Shown piece after piece: positions 31,237 through 40,647 of a DNA stretch of 55,884 nt (the stretch's first letter is position 1; every line of letters begins with the position of its first letter). The stretch lies in assembly GCA_913776825.1 (NCBI GenBank), contig CAJYPV010000012.1:1-55884 (forward strand). The letters run 5' to 3'. The stretch comes from Burkholderiaceae bacterium. Its GTDB lineage: Bacteria; Pseudomonadota; Gammaproteobacteria; Burkholderiales; Burkholderiaceae_C. Under the pieces are notes generated by a model. The model was given only the letters and a program-made list of their open reading frames with translations. It made no database searches and was not told the origin of the DNA. Position numbers and translations under genes: made by a program.

Positions 31237-32571
31237 ATGAGCCGTAAGTATTTTGGGACCGATGGCATTCGTGGCACGGTCGGACAAACGCCCATCACGC
31301 CGGATTTCATGCTGCGTCTGGGCCATGCGGTCGGCCGAGTGCTCAAGCGCAGTTATGCCAAGCCCAGCGTGCTGATCGGCAAGGACACCCGCATCTCCGG
31401 CTACATGCTGGAGTCGGCGCTCGAAGCCGGTTTTGCCTCGGCCGGTGTCAATGTGCTGTTGACCGGCCCGTTGCCCACGCCCGGCGTCGCTTACCTCACC
31501 CGTGCGCTGCGCCAGCATCTGGGCGTGGTGATCTCGGCCTCCCACAATCCGTTCGCCGACAACGGCATCAAGTTCTTCTCGTCCAAGGGCGAGAAGCTGC
31601 CGGATGCCTGGGAGCTGGATGTGGAAGCCGTGCTGGAAGAGCCGCCCGTCTGGGTCGATTCGGCCAGCCTCGGGCGCGCCCGTCGTCTTGATGATGCGCA
31701 GGGTCGCTACATCGAGTTCTGCAAGGCCTGCTTCAGCAGCGATCTCAGCCTGCGCGGCATGAAGCTGGTGGTGGATGCCGCCCACGGCGCCGCCTATCAG
31801 GTGGCGCCCGCGGTGTTCCATGAACTCGGCGCCGAGGTCATCTCCATCGGCTGCAAGCCGGACGGCTTCAACATCAACGACCAGGTCGGCGCGACCGCGC
31901 CGGCCGCGCTGGTCGAGGCGGTGCGCACCCATGGCGCCCATTACGGCATCGCGCTGGACGGCGATGCCGACCGGCTGCAGATGGTCGACAGCGAAGGCCG
32001 CCTCTACAACGGCGATGAGCTGCTCTACGTGATGGTGGCCGATCGGCTGGCCCGCGGCGAGCGGGTGCCGGGCGCCGTCGGCACGCTGATGACCAACATG
32101 GCAGTGGAGCTGGCGCTGCGGCAGCGGGATGTCGAATTCGTCCGCGCCAAGGTGGGTGACCGTTATGTGCTGGAAGAGCTGTCCGCGCGAGGCTGGCAGC
32201 TCGGCGGGGAAGGGTCCGGCCATTTGTTGGCGCTGGACAAGCACACCACCGGCGACGGCATCGTCAGCAGCCTGATGGTGCTGGAGGCGGTCAGCCGCAG
32301 CGGTCGTCCGATGGCCGATCTGCTGGACGGTGTGTCACTGTTCCCGCAGACCCTGATCAATGTGCGTCTGCAGGCCGATCAGCAGGATTGGAAGAGCAAT
32401 CCCGCCCTGGCGCGCACCGAGGCGGAAGTCACCGCCGAGCTGGGCGACCGCGGTCGGGTGCTGATCCGCAAGTCAGGCACCGAGCCGCTGCTGCGGGTGA
32501 TGGTGGAAGCGAGCGAGAAGGAGCTCGCCCAGCGCTGCGCCGAGCGGCTCGCCGACGCCATTCGCGGCTGA
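31237..32571 (+). CDS. glmM: phosphoglucosamine mutase
   Basis: GlmM converts glucosamine-6-phosphate to glucosamine-1-phosphate for UDP-GlcNAc, peptidoglycan and LPS synthesis. The 444-residue protein has the N-terminal [13 protein letters not shown] motif, active-site phosphoserine Ser102 in [16 protein letters not shown] (the same position as in E. coli), the metal-binding loop DGDADR and the C-terminal phosphate-binding [20 protein letters not shown] ribosome site precedes the ATG, and a GACAAT hexamer lies about 35 nt upstream. Confidence 0.97.
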   Translation: MSRKYFGTDGIRGTVGQTPITPDFMLRLGHAVGRVLKRSYAKPSVLIGKDTRISGYMLESALEAGFASAGVNVLLTGPLPTPGVAYLTRALRQHLGVVISASHNPFADNGIKFFSSKGEKLPDAWELDVEAVLEEPPVWVDSASLGRARRLDDAQGRYIEFCKACFSSDLSLRGMKLVVDAAHGAAYQVAPAVFHELGAEVISIGCKPDGFNINDQVGATAPAALVEAVRTHGAHYGIALDGDADRLQMVDSEGRLYNGDELLYVMVADRLARGERVPGAVGTLMTNMAVELALRQRDVEFVRAKVGDRYVLEELSARGWQLGGEGSGHLLALDKHTTGDGIVSSLMVLEAVSRSGRPMADLLDGVSLFPQTLINVRLQADQQDWKSNPALARTEAEVTAELGDRGRVLIRKSGTEPLLRVMVEASEKELAQRCAERLADAIRG

Positions 32572-32655
32572 ACAGCGGTTGAAGCGCGACTGCTGGCGGC
32601 GGCTGGCGGCTGACGCCCGCCAGCGCCCGGCAGCGCGGTGCGGACTTCAGGCACG

Positions 32656-32684
32656 AAAAAAAGGCCGAGGCGTGAGCCTCGGCC
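32656..32684 (-). terminator. intrinsic terminator of the fasciclin gene
   Basis: On the minus strand, GGCCGAGG/CCTCGGCC with a short loop is followed by seven Ts, 34 nt beyond the stop codon. Confidence 0.85.
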
Positions 32685-32717
32685 GAGTGTGCATTGGTCT
32701 TGGCAGCGTCGATGCGC

Positions 32718-33230
32718 TTACTTCTTCGGGGGCATCAGCACGCGGTCGATGACATGGGCCACGCCGTTGGTGGCGCCCAGGTCGGCCTTCTGGACCATCG
32801 CGTCTTCGACGGTGAGGAAGGTGCCGGCGCGGGCCACGGCCAGCGGGGCGCCTTGCACCGACTTCAGGCTGCCGGCCTTGGCATCGGCGGCGTCCACCTT
32901 GCCGCTGACCACGTGATAGGTCAGCACCGACTTGAGCAGGGCCGGATCCGCAGCCAGCGCATCCATCTGCTTGGCGGGCACGGCCTTGAAGGCGTCGTCG
33001 CTCGGCGCGAAGACGGTGATCGGACCGGCGGCGCGCAGCTCCTCGCGCAGGCCAGCCTGGTCGACCAGGCGGTTGAAGGTGCTCAGCTCGGGCTCGCGCT
33101 TCAGGCTGTCGGCCAGCGGGGCGGGCGCCGGCGCGGTGGCGCAGGCGGTCAGGGTGACCAGCGCCGCAGCGCCCAGCAGTCTCCCAATGGCGCGCAGGGT
33201 GCGCGCGGTCGTCTTGGATGTCGTCATCAT
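32718..33230 (-). CDS. fasciclin (FAS1) domain lipoprotein
   Basis: The 170-residue product has an export signal ending in a lipobox (LTAC, near residue 30), a short Ala/Pro spacer and a single FAS1 domain with both conserved boxes: ITVFAPSDDAFKAVP and LLKSVLTYHVVSGKV. The C-terminus AHVIDRVLMPPK is typical. FAS1 domains mediate adhesion or protein-protein contact; the bacterial role is not defined. An AGGAG ribosome site lies 6 nt before the first of two consecutive ATGs. It diverges from pstS. Confidence 0.92.
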   Translation of the reverse strand: MMTTSKTTARTLRAIGRLLGAAALVTLTACATAPAPAPLADSLKREPELSTFNRLVDQAGLREELRAAGPITVFAPSDDAFKAVPAKQMDALAADPALLKSVLTYHVVSGKVDAADAKAGSLKSVQGAPLAVARAGTFLTVEDAMVQKADLGATNGVAHVIDRVLMPPKK

Positions 33231-33390
33231 CGGTTCTCCTCAGGCTCCATGGGCGGGTTGTCGCCCGACGGCCGGGAGCGTAGGGATCGAACATGACAAT
33301 CGGGTGAATCGAATATGACAACTCGCCTAGTCCCCGCCCAGACCGGACTGGCGTCCCTCGGGGCGGGGGCCGCGCAGCCGTATCGAGGGC

Positions 33391-33433
33391 CTGTCACCAA
33401 CGTCACGGTTGTGTCACATTCGGGTCATAGCAT
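33391..33433 (+). promoter_or_regulatory. Pho box array and -10 upstream of pstS
   Basis: GTCA cores at 33393, 33402, 33413 and 33424, the last three with exact 11-bp spacing (GTCAC, GTCAC, GTCAT), match the direct-repeat layout of PhoB sites (CTGTCAT repeats). A TAGCAT hexamer at 33428-33433 adjoins the last unit and could serve as -10. Confidence 0.7.
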
Positions 33434-33472
33434 CTGGTTCCGTTCGCTTACCAACCCTCGCGATAGGACTGA

Positions 33473-34513
33473 ATGACCATGAATCAATTCCGTGCTGGCT
33501 TGTTGTTCGCCGCTTGCGCCACCCTGTTCTCCGTGGCCCATGCGCAAGAGGTGACCGGTGCCGGCGCCTCGTTCCCCGCACCCATCTACACCAAGTGGGC
33601 GGATGCCTATAACAAGGCCACCGGCGTTCGGATCAACTACCAGTCCATCGGTTCGGGCGCTGGCCTGAAGCAGATCCAGGCCAAGACGGTCGATTTCGGT
33701 GCCTCCGACGCGCCCCTGAAGGACGACCAACTGGCCAAGGACGGCCTGGTGCAGTTCCCGACCGTCATCGGCGGCGTGGTGCCGGTGGTCAACATCAAGG
33801 GCGTGGCCCCCGGCCAGATCAAGCTGACCGGCCAGGTGCTGGGCGACATCTATCTTGGCAAGGTCACCAAGTGGAATGACGTGGCCATCACCGGCCTGAA
33901 CCCGGGCGTGGCGCTGCCGGATGCCACCATCGCCGTGGTCCGCCGCGCCGATGGCTCGGGCACCAGCTTCCTGTTCACCAACTACCTGTCGAAGGTGAAC
34001 GCCGAGTGGAAGTCCAAGGTCGGTGAAGGCACCGCCGTGAACTGGCCGACCGGTGCGGGCGGCAAGGGCAACGAAGGCGTGTCGTCGTACGTCAGCCGTC
34101 TGCCCAACTCGATCGGCTACGTGGAATACGCCTACGCCAAGCAGAACAAGATGACCCATGTGCAGATGAAGAACGCCTCCGGCGCCTTCGTCGCGCCCAG
34201 CGATGACGCCTTCAAGGCCGCCGCCGCCGGTGCCAAGTGGAACGAAAGCTTCTACCAGGTGCTGACCGAGCAGCCGGGCGCTGCCAGCTGGCCCATCACC
34301 GGTGCCACCTTCATCCTGATGCACAAGCAGCAGGACAAGCCCACCGCTGGCGCCGCTTCGCTGAAGTTCTTCGACTGGGCCTTCGCCCAGGGCGACAAGA
34401 TGGCCGATGACCTCGATTACGTGGCCCTGCCGGCCGCGGTGAAGGACCTGATCCGCAAGCAGTGGGCGGACCAGGTGAAGGACAGCTCGGGCAAGGCCAT
34501 CAGCTACAAGTGA
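33473..34513 (+). CDS. pstS: phosphate ABC transporter substrate-binding protein PstS
   Basis: PstS captures phosphate in the periplasm for PstCAB. The 346-residue precursor has a signal peptide ending SVAHA before QEVTGAGASFPAPIY, the usual mature start. Phosphate-binding motifs are present: SIGSGAGLKQI, DFGASDAPL and RRADGSGTSFLFTNYL. Two ATGs (33473, 33479) could start it; an AGGA lies 4 and 10 nt upstream respectively. It heads the phosphate operon behind a Pho box array. Confidence 0.97.
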   Translation: MTMNQFRAGLLFAACATLFSVAHAQEVTGAGASFPAPIYTKWADAYNKATGVRINYQSIGSGAGLKQIQAKTVDFGASDAPLKDDQLAKDGLVQFPTVIGGVVPVVNIKGVAPGQIKLTGQVLGDIYLGKVTKWNDVAITGLNPGVALPDATIAVVRRADGSGTSFLFTNYLSKVNAEWKSKVGEGTAVNWPTGAGGKGNEGVSSYVSRLPNSIGYVEYAYAKQNKMTHVQMKNASGAFVAPSDDAFKAAAAGAKWNESFYQVLTEQPGAASWPITGATFILMHKQQDKPTAGAASLKFFDWAFAQGDKMADDLDYVALPAAVKDLIRKQWADQVKDSSGKAISYK

Positions 34514-34531
34514 GCCTGACCGAGTGACGAC

Positions 34532-34566
34532 AGCCCGGTGATCCTGATCCAGGAACACCGGGCTTT
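34532..34566 (+). terminator. hairpin between pstS and pstC (attenuator?)
   Basis: AGCCCGGTG/CACCGGGCT forms a 9-bp stem with a 15-nt loop followed by only three Ts. It could partly terminate or stabilise pstS mRNA, giving more binding protein than permease. Confidence 0.45.
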
Positions 34567-34652
34567 CGCACAAGAAGGACGCTTCCGGAAATCGGCGCCC
34601 AGGCGTGCATTCCCGGCCAGCGTCCGGGCGGACCGATCGAGGCGGCCGCCTG

Positions 34653-35720
34653 ATGCGCGAGAGAAAACCAGAAGCAACCAAGAGCGGAGGCCCCGTGGCC
34701 GCAATACTTCCAGCCAATTCCCTTGAACGTCAGCGTGCTGACGAGCAGGCCCGCCAGCAGGGTCGACCGCCCGAGCGCCGCCGCGTGGCGCCGTGGGCCG
34801 ACACCGTGTTCGCCTTCCTGGCGCACGGGGCGGCATGGCTGACGCTGGCCGTGCTGGCCGGCATCATCCTGTCGCTGATCATGGGCGCGGCGCCGGCCAT
34901 CAAGCAGTTCGGCCTGGGCTTCCTGACCAGCACCGACTGGGATCCGGTGCAGGAGAAGTTCGGCGGCCTGGTGATGATCTACGGCACGCTGATGACCTCG
35001 CTCATCGCGCTGCTGATCGCCGTGCCGGTGAGCTTCGGCATCGCGCTGTTCCTGACCGAGCTGGCGCCCAACTGGCTGCGCCGCCCGCTGGGCATCGCGA
35101 TCGAGCTGCTGGCCGCCGTGCCGTCGATCGTCTACGGCATGTGGGGTCTGTTCGTGTTCGGACCGCTGCTGGCGACCTATGTCCAGCAGCCGCTGCAATC
35201 GCTGCTGGGCGGCGTGCCGTATCTGGGCGCGCTGGTGTCCGGACCGCCGGTCGGTCTGGGCATCCTGTCGGCGGGCATCATCCTGGCCATCATGATCATC
35301 CCGTTCATCGCGTCGGTCATGCGCGATGTGTTCACCGTCACCCCGGCCATGCTGAAGGAATCGGCTTACGGGCTGGGTTCCACCACCTGGGAAGTGGTCT
35401 GGAAGGTGGTGCTGCCCTACACCAAGACCGGCGTCATCGGCGGCATCATGCTGGGCCTGGGCCGTGCGCTGGGCGAGACCATGGCGGTCACCTTCGTGAT
35501 CGGCAACATGAACCAGCTGAATTCGCTGTCGGTCTTCGAGGCCGCCAACACCATCACCTCGGTGCTGGCCAATGAATTCGGCGAATCCGGCCCCGGCAGC
35601 CTGCATCAGGCGTCGCTGCTGTATCTGGCGCTGGTGCTGTTCTTCATCACCTTCGTCGTGCTGGCCTTCTCCAAGATCCTGCTGAACAAGCTCAAGAAGA
35701 ACGAAGGAGCTCGCACATGA
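34653..35720 (+). CDS. pstC: phosphate ABC transporter permease PstC
   Basis: PstC is one of the two membrane subunits of the high-affinity phosphate importer. The 355-residue protein has a basic cytoplasmic N-terminus of about 65 residues, six transmembrane helices and the EAA-type loop ([20 protein letters not shown]) that contacts the ATPase. The ATG at 34653 was chosen; the frame opens upstream with a GTG at 34605. Its stop codon overlaps the pstA start (ATGA). Confidence 0.95.
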   Translation: MRERKPEATKSGGPVAAILPANSLERQRADEQARQQGRPPERRRVAPWADTVFAFLAHGAAWLTLAVLAGIILSLIMGAAPAIKQFGLGFLTSTDWDPVQEKFGGLVMIYGTLMTSLIALLIAVPVSFGIALFLTELAPNWLRRPLGIAIELLAAVPSIVYGMWGLFVFGPLLATYVQQPLQSLLGGVPYLGALVSGPPVGLGILSAGIILAIMIIPFIASVMRDVFTVTPAMLKESAYGLGSTTWEVVWKVVLPYTKTGVIGGIMLGLGRALGETMAVTFVIGNMNQLNSLSVFEAANTITSVLANEFGESGPGSLHQASLLYLALVLFFITFVVLAFSKILLNKLKKNEGART

Positions 35721-36577
35721 GCGCGACCACCGCCGCCCGCCAGGCGATGTACCAGAAGCGTCGGCGCGTCAACATCGTGGCGCTGACGCTGTCGATGGCC
35801 GCGATGTCGCTCGGCCTGATCTGGCTGATCTGGATCCTGTTCGAAACCATCACCCAAGGCATCGGTGGCCTGAGCTGGGCCACGCTGACCGAAATGACGC
35901 CGCCGCCCAACTCGGAAGAGGGCGGTCTGGCGAATGCGATCTTCGGCTCCGCGCTGATGGTCTGCCTGGCCACGCTGATCGGCACGCCGATCGGGGTGAT
36001 GGCCGGTGTGTATCTGGCGGAATACGGCCAGAAGACCTGGCTGGGCAACAGCGTTCGCTTCATCAACGACATCCTGTTGTCGGCGCCGTCGATCGTGATC
36101 GGTCTGTTCGTCTACACGATGATCGTGCTGCGCTTCCGCGGCTTCTCCGGCTGGGCCGGCATCTGCGCGCTGGCGCTGATCGTGATCCCGGTGGTCATCC
36201 GCACCACCGAGAACATGCTGAACCTGGTGCCCAACGCGCTGCGTGAAGCGGCCTATGCGCTGGGCACGCCCAAGTGGAAGCTGATCCTGACGGTGACCCT
36301 GAAGGCCGCCCGCGCCGGCGTGCTGACCGGCGTGCTGCTGGCGCTGGCCCGAGTCTCCGGTGAGACCGCGCCGCTGCTGCTGACGGCCTTCAACAACCGC
36401 TTCTGGTCGACCGACCTCAGCAGTCCGATGGCCAACCTGCCGAAGGTGATCTTCGATTTCGCCATGAGCCCGTACGGCAACTGGCAGAAGCTTGCCTGGG
36501 CCGGCGTGTTCATCATCACGATCGGCGTGCTGGTGCTCAACATCGCGGCCCGCGTGCTGTTCAAGAACAAGCATTGA
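35717..36577 (+). CDS. pstA: phosphate ABC transporter permease PstA
   Basis: PstA pairs with PstC to form the phosphate channel. The 286-residue protein has six transmembrane helices and the conserved EAA loop ([20 protein letters not shown]). The ATG overlaps the pstC stop codon by 4 nt, implying coupled translation, and an AAGGAG ribosome site lies within the 3' end of pstC. Confidence 0.96.
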   Translation: MSATTAARQAMYQKRRRVNIVALTLSMAAMSLGLIWLIWILFETITQGIGGLSWATLTEMTPPPNSEEGGLANAIFGSALMVCLATLIGTPIGVMAGVYLAEYGQKTWLGNSVRFINDILLSAPSIVIGLFVYTMIVLRFRGFSGWAGICALALIVIPVVIRTTENMLNLVPNALREAAYALGTPKWKLILTVTLKAARAGVLTGVLLALARVSGETAPLLLTAFNNRFWSTDLSSPMANLPKVIFDFAMSPYGNWQKLAWAGVFIITIGVLVLNIAARVLFKNKH

Positions 36578-36672
36578 GCCCGAGCGCGGGCGGGCGGCCG
36601 ATGTCGGTGCGCCCAGCCCGCCCAGATCGCTCAATGCCCCACACGATTCAAGTCATTCCAGGAGGTCCAACG

Positions 36673-37458
<786 letters not shown>

Positions 37459-37579
37459 AGCCGGTCCGCCGCGGGCAACACGGCCCGAGGCGGCCGCCCA
37501 GCCCCGGCCCGCGCGCCCGCAGGCTGCCATGGCGAGGTGAGGGCGGCCCGACACCGACGACGACATACGGAGAACCTAC

Positions 37580-38287
37580 ATGACCGATAAACATCTCTCC
37601 ACCCAGTTCGATGCCGAGCTGAGCGGCATTTCCACCCGCGTCCTGGAAATGGGCGGCCTGGTGGAATCGCAGGTGGCCCAGGCCGTCGAGGCGCTGAGCA
37701 CCTTCAGCGGCGACATCGCCAGCCATGTGCTGAAGCAGGAAGAACTGGTCAACGGCATGGAAGTGGAGATCGATCGTGATCTTTCCACCATCATTGCCCG
37801 CCGCCAGCCGACCGCCCGCGATCTGCGCCTGCTGATCGCCGTGTCCAAGACCATCGCGAATCTGGAGCGCGTCGGCGACGAAGCCGCCCGCATCGCCCGC
37901 ACGGTGCAGCGCCTGATCAACACGGGCGTGTCGAGCCGTCTGCGTCTGCCGATGTCCGACCTGTCCTATGAAGCCGAGCTGGCGACCGCGCAACTGCGCA
38001 AGGCGCTGGATGCCTTCGCCCGCCTGGATGTCGATCGCGCGCTGGAAGTGCTCAAGGCCGACGACCAGATCGACAAGGAATTCGACGGTCTGATGCGCAA
38101 GCTCATCACCTACATGATGGAAGACCCGCGCACGATTTCGTCGAGCATCGACCTGGTGTTCGTCGCCAAGGCGATCGAGCGCGTCGGCGACCATGCCAAG
38201 AACCTGGCAGAAGTGATCATCTACGTGGTCAAGGGCACCGATGTGCGTCACAACACGCCCGACGCCGTCGAGCACATGGTTCGCTGA
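37580..38287 (+). CDS. phoU: phosphate signalling protein PhoU
   Basis: PhoU represses PhoR-PhoB signalling when phosphate is plentiful, probably by bridging PstB and PhoR. The 235-residue helical protein has the two three-helix repeats, with metal-binding motifs of the E/DxxxD type (NLERVGDEAARIA and AIERVGDHAKNLAE). It lies 121 bp after pstB and 48 bp before phoB. Confidence 0.96.
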   Translation: MTDKHLSTQFDAELSGISTRVLEMGGLVESQVAQAVEALSTFSGDIASHVLKQEELVNGMEVEIDRDLSTIIARRQPTARDLRLLIAVSKTIANLERVGDEAARIARTVQRLINTGVSSRLRLPMSDLSYEAELATAQLRKALDAFARLDVDRALEVLKADDQIDKEFDGLMRKLITYMMEDPRTISSSIDLVFVAKAIERVGDHAKNLAEVIIYVVKGTDVRHNTPDAVEHMVR

Positions 38288-38335
38288 GCCGTCCGCGCCT
38301 GCAGAACGCCGAGAAGGTAAAGAGGAGACTCACGC

Positions 38336-39037
38336 ATGAGCCGTATCCTGGTCGTCGAGGATGAATCCGCGATTGCTGAACTGATCTCGATCAACCTGCG
38401 TCACGCCGGTTTCGAGGTGACCCTGGCCGCCAACGCGGAACAGGCCCAACTGGAAGTCGACCGCGTCTTGCCGGACCTGGTCGTGCTCGACTGGATGTTG
38501 CCCGGCCAATCCGGCCTGGGCCTGGCCCGGCAGTGGCGCGGCGCCACCCGCACCCGCGAGCTGCCCATCATCATGCTGACCGCGCGTGCGGAAGAGGCCG
38601 ACAAGGTCTCCGGCCTGGACGCCGGTGCCGACGACTACCTGACCAAGCCGTTCTCCACCAACGAGCTGCTGGCCCGCATCCGTGCGGTGCTGCGTCGCAA
38701 GGCGCCGGAAGCGCTGGATTCGGCCGTGGATGTCGGCGGTCTGGTGCTGGATCCGGGCACCCGTCGCGTCAGCCGCGAGGGCGTCGAGGTCAAGCTGGGC
38801 CCGACCGAATTCCGCCTGCTGCATTTCTTCATGACCCATCCGGAGCGGGTGCACAGCCGGTCGCAATTGCTGGACCGTGTCTGGGGCGACCATGTCTTCA
38901 TCGAAGAGCGGACCGTCGACGTGCATGTGAAGCGCCTGCGCGAAGCCCTGGAGAAGGTCAGCTGCCAGCGCATGATCGAAACGGTGCGTGGCGCCGGCTA
39001 TCGCCTGACCCAACACAGCAGCGCCCTGTCCGCCTGA
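38336..39037 (+). CDS. phoB: phosphate regulon response regulator PhoB
   Basis: PhoB is an OmpR-family transcription factor that binds Pho boxes when phosphorylated. The receiver domain has Glu8-Asp9, phosphoacceptor Asp52 (VLDWMLPGQSG), Thr82 and Lys104. The C-terminal winged helix ends with ERTVDVHVKRLREAL and ETVRGAGYRL. At 233 residues it has the usual length. phoR follows after 10 bp. It presumably acts on the Pho box array upstream of pstS. Confidence 0.97.
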   Translation: MSRILVVEDESAIAELISINLRHAGFEVTLAANAEQAQLEVDRVLPDLVVLDWMLPGQSGLGLARQWRGATRTRELPIIMLTARAEEADKVSGLDAGADDYLTKPFSTNELLARIRAVLRRKAPEALDSAVDVGGLVLDPGTRRVSREGVEVKLGPTEFRLLHFFMTHPERVHSRSQLLDRVWGDHVFIEERTVDVHVKRLREALEKVSCQRMIETVRGAGYRLTQHSSALSA

Positions 39038-39047
39038 GAACACGCGC

Positions 39048-40427
39048 ATGACCTGGGTGTTGTCGCGGGTGCTGATGCTGGTGCTGACCGCTGGCATCGG
39101 CGGGTGGATTGGCTGGTTCCTCGGTCACTGGATGCTGGCGGCCCCGGTGGCCGCGGCGCTCGGCGCCGGGGTGGCGGTCGGTCTGATGGCCTTGTGGGAT
39201 TCCGTGCGGGCGCACCGGCTGGTGGTCTGGCTGCGCGGCGATCAGACCGGGGATGCGCCGCGTCTGGGCGGCCTGTGGGGCGAGTTGTCCTATCGCATGG
39301 AGCGCGGCCTGCGCGACCGCGAGCGCCGCTTCGAGCGGGAGCGGCAGCAGCTGGAGCAGTTCCTGCAGGCGATCGAGGCCTCGCCCAATGGCGTGATCCT
39401 GCTGGACGAGCACGACCACATCCAGTGGTGCAACAGCGTGGCGGCGGATCATTTCCAGCTCGATCCGCAACGCGACAAGCTGCAGCGCATCACCAACCTG
39501 GTCCGCTTCCCGGCGTTCGTTTCCTATCTGCAATCGCATCAGTTCGGCCAGCCGCTCGCGCTGCCGAATGCGCGCGGCCGCGCCCATCTGCAGGTGCTGG
39601 TGCGCGACTATGGCGTGGCGGGCGAGTGCCGCAAGCTGGTGCTGTCGCTGGATGTCACCGATCGGGAGCGCTCGGAATCGATGCGGCGGGATTTCGTGGC
39701 CAATGTGTCGCATGAGATCCGCACGCCGCTGACGGTGCTCTCCGGCTTCATCGAGACCATGGCCAGCCTCAACCTCACCGAGGTGGAGCGCAAACGCGTG
39801 CTGTTCCTGATGCAGCAGCAGACCGCGCGCATGCAGTCGCTGGTGGGCGATCTGCTGACGCTGGCGCAGTTGGAGGGCAGTCCGCGTCCGGCGGCGGATC
39901 ATTGGGTTGCGCTCGATCCCTTGCTGATGCGCGTGGCGGCGGATGCGCAGGCGCTGTCGGCGGGCCGTCATGAGTTGGTGTGCGAGCGCCAGACCCATGC
40001 CGAGCTGGCCGGTGTCGAGACCGAGCTGCTGAGCGCCATCGCCAATCTGATGAGCAATGCGGTGCGCTACACGCCGGAGGGCGGACGCATCGAGCTACAG
40101 TGGCGCTGGCTGCCGGACCACGGCGCCGAGATCGCCATCATCGACAACGGCCCCGGCATCGCCCGCGAGCATCTGCCTCGACTGACCGAGCGCTTCTATC
40201 GCGTCGACGGCAGCCGTGCGCGCGACACGGGCGGCACCGGCCTGGGTCTGTCGATCGTCAAGCATGTGGTGCAGCGCCATGGCGGTGAACTGCGCATCGA
40301 CAGCGAGCCCGGCAAGGGATCGAAGTTCCGTCTGCTGTTCCCTGCGGCCCGCGTGCGGACCTCTGATGGGCCGGCCTTGGGCGAGGAGTCCGCACCGGCT
40401 GCGTTGGCGGGCGGCGACGATCGCTGA
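39048..40427 (+). CDS. phoR: phosphate regulon sensor histidine kinase PhoR
   Basis: PhoR phosphorylates PhoB under phosphate limitation. The 459-residue protein has two N-terminal hydrophobic helices (about residues 5-50), a linker, a PAS domain (SPNGVILLDEHDHIQWCN), the dimerisation domain with phosphoacceptor His222 (FVANVSHEIRTPLTVL) and a catalytic ATPase domain (N-box LMSNAVRYT, IIDNGPGI, GGTGLGLSIVKHV). As in other PhoR proteins there is no large periplasmic sensor. A disordered C-terminal tail follows. It ends the pst-pho block. Confidence 0.96.
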   Translation: MTWVLSRVLMLVLTAGIGGWIGWFLGHWMLAAPVAAALGAGVAVGLMALWDSVRAHRLVVWLRGDQTGDAPRLGGLWGELSYRMERGLRDRERRFERERQQLEQFLQAIEASPNGVILLDEHDHIQWCNSVAADHFQLDPQRDKLQRITNLVRFPAFVSYLQSHQFGQPLALPNARGRAHLQVLVRDYGVAGECRKLVLSLDVTDRERSESMRRDFVANVSHEIRTPLTVLSGFIETMASLNLTEVERKRVLFLMQQQTARMQSLVGDLLTLAQLEGSPRPAADHWVALDPLLMRVAADAQALSAGRHELVCERQTHAELAGVETELLSAIANLMSNAVRYTPEGGRIELQWRWLPDHGAEIAIIDNGPGIAREHLPRLTERFYRVDGSRARDTGGTGLGLSIVKHVVQRHGGELRIDSEPGKGSKFRLLFPAARVRTSDGPALGEESAPAALAGGDDR

Positions 40428-40522
40428 TGGGCGGTGAGGTTCGGACGGTGCAGAGGGCGGTCATGGCGCACGCGGTGCTCATGGCACTGACGGTGCTTGT
40501 CGCGCTCAGGCGGATGGCTCTC

Positions 40523-40558
40523 ACGAGACGCCTGACGAGACGCCTGACGAGAAGCCTG
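40523..40558. repeat. 12-bp tandem repeat, three units
   Basis: ACGAGACGCCTG occurs twice exactly and a third time with one change (ACGAGAAGCCTG), between phoR and its terminator. Confidence 0.85.
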
Positions 40559-40600
40559 ACAGACCCGATGTGAATCGCGATCGACCGCGACTCCCCAATG

Positions 40601-40632
40601 AAATGGCCGCTCCTGGAGCGGCCATTTTTTCT
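40601..40632. terminator. bidirectional terminator between phoR and the glycosyltransferase
   Basis: Stem AAATGGCCGCTCC/GGAGCGGCCATTT with almost no loop, then a T-run on the plus strand; on the minus strand the stem is followed by a shorter T-run and CATTG. It serves convergent genes. Confidence 0.8.
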
Positions 40633-40647
40633 TGAAGCGGCGTCGGA

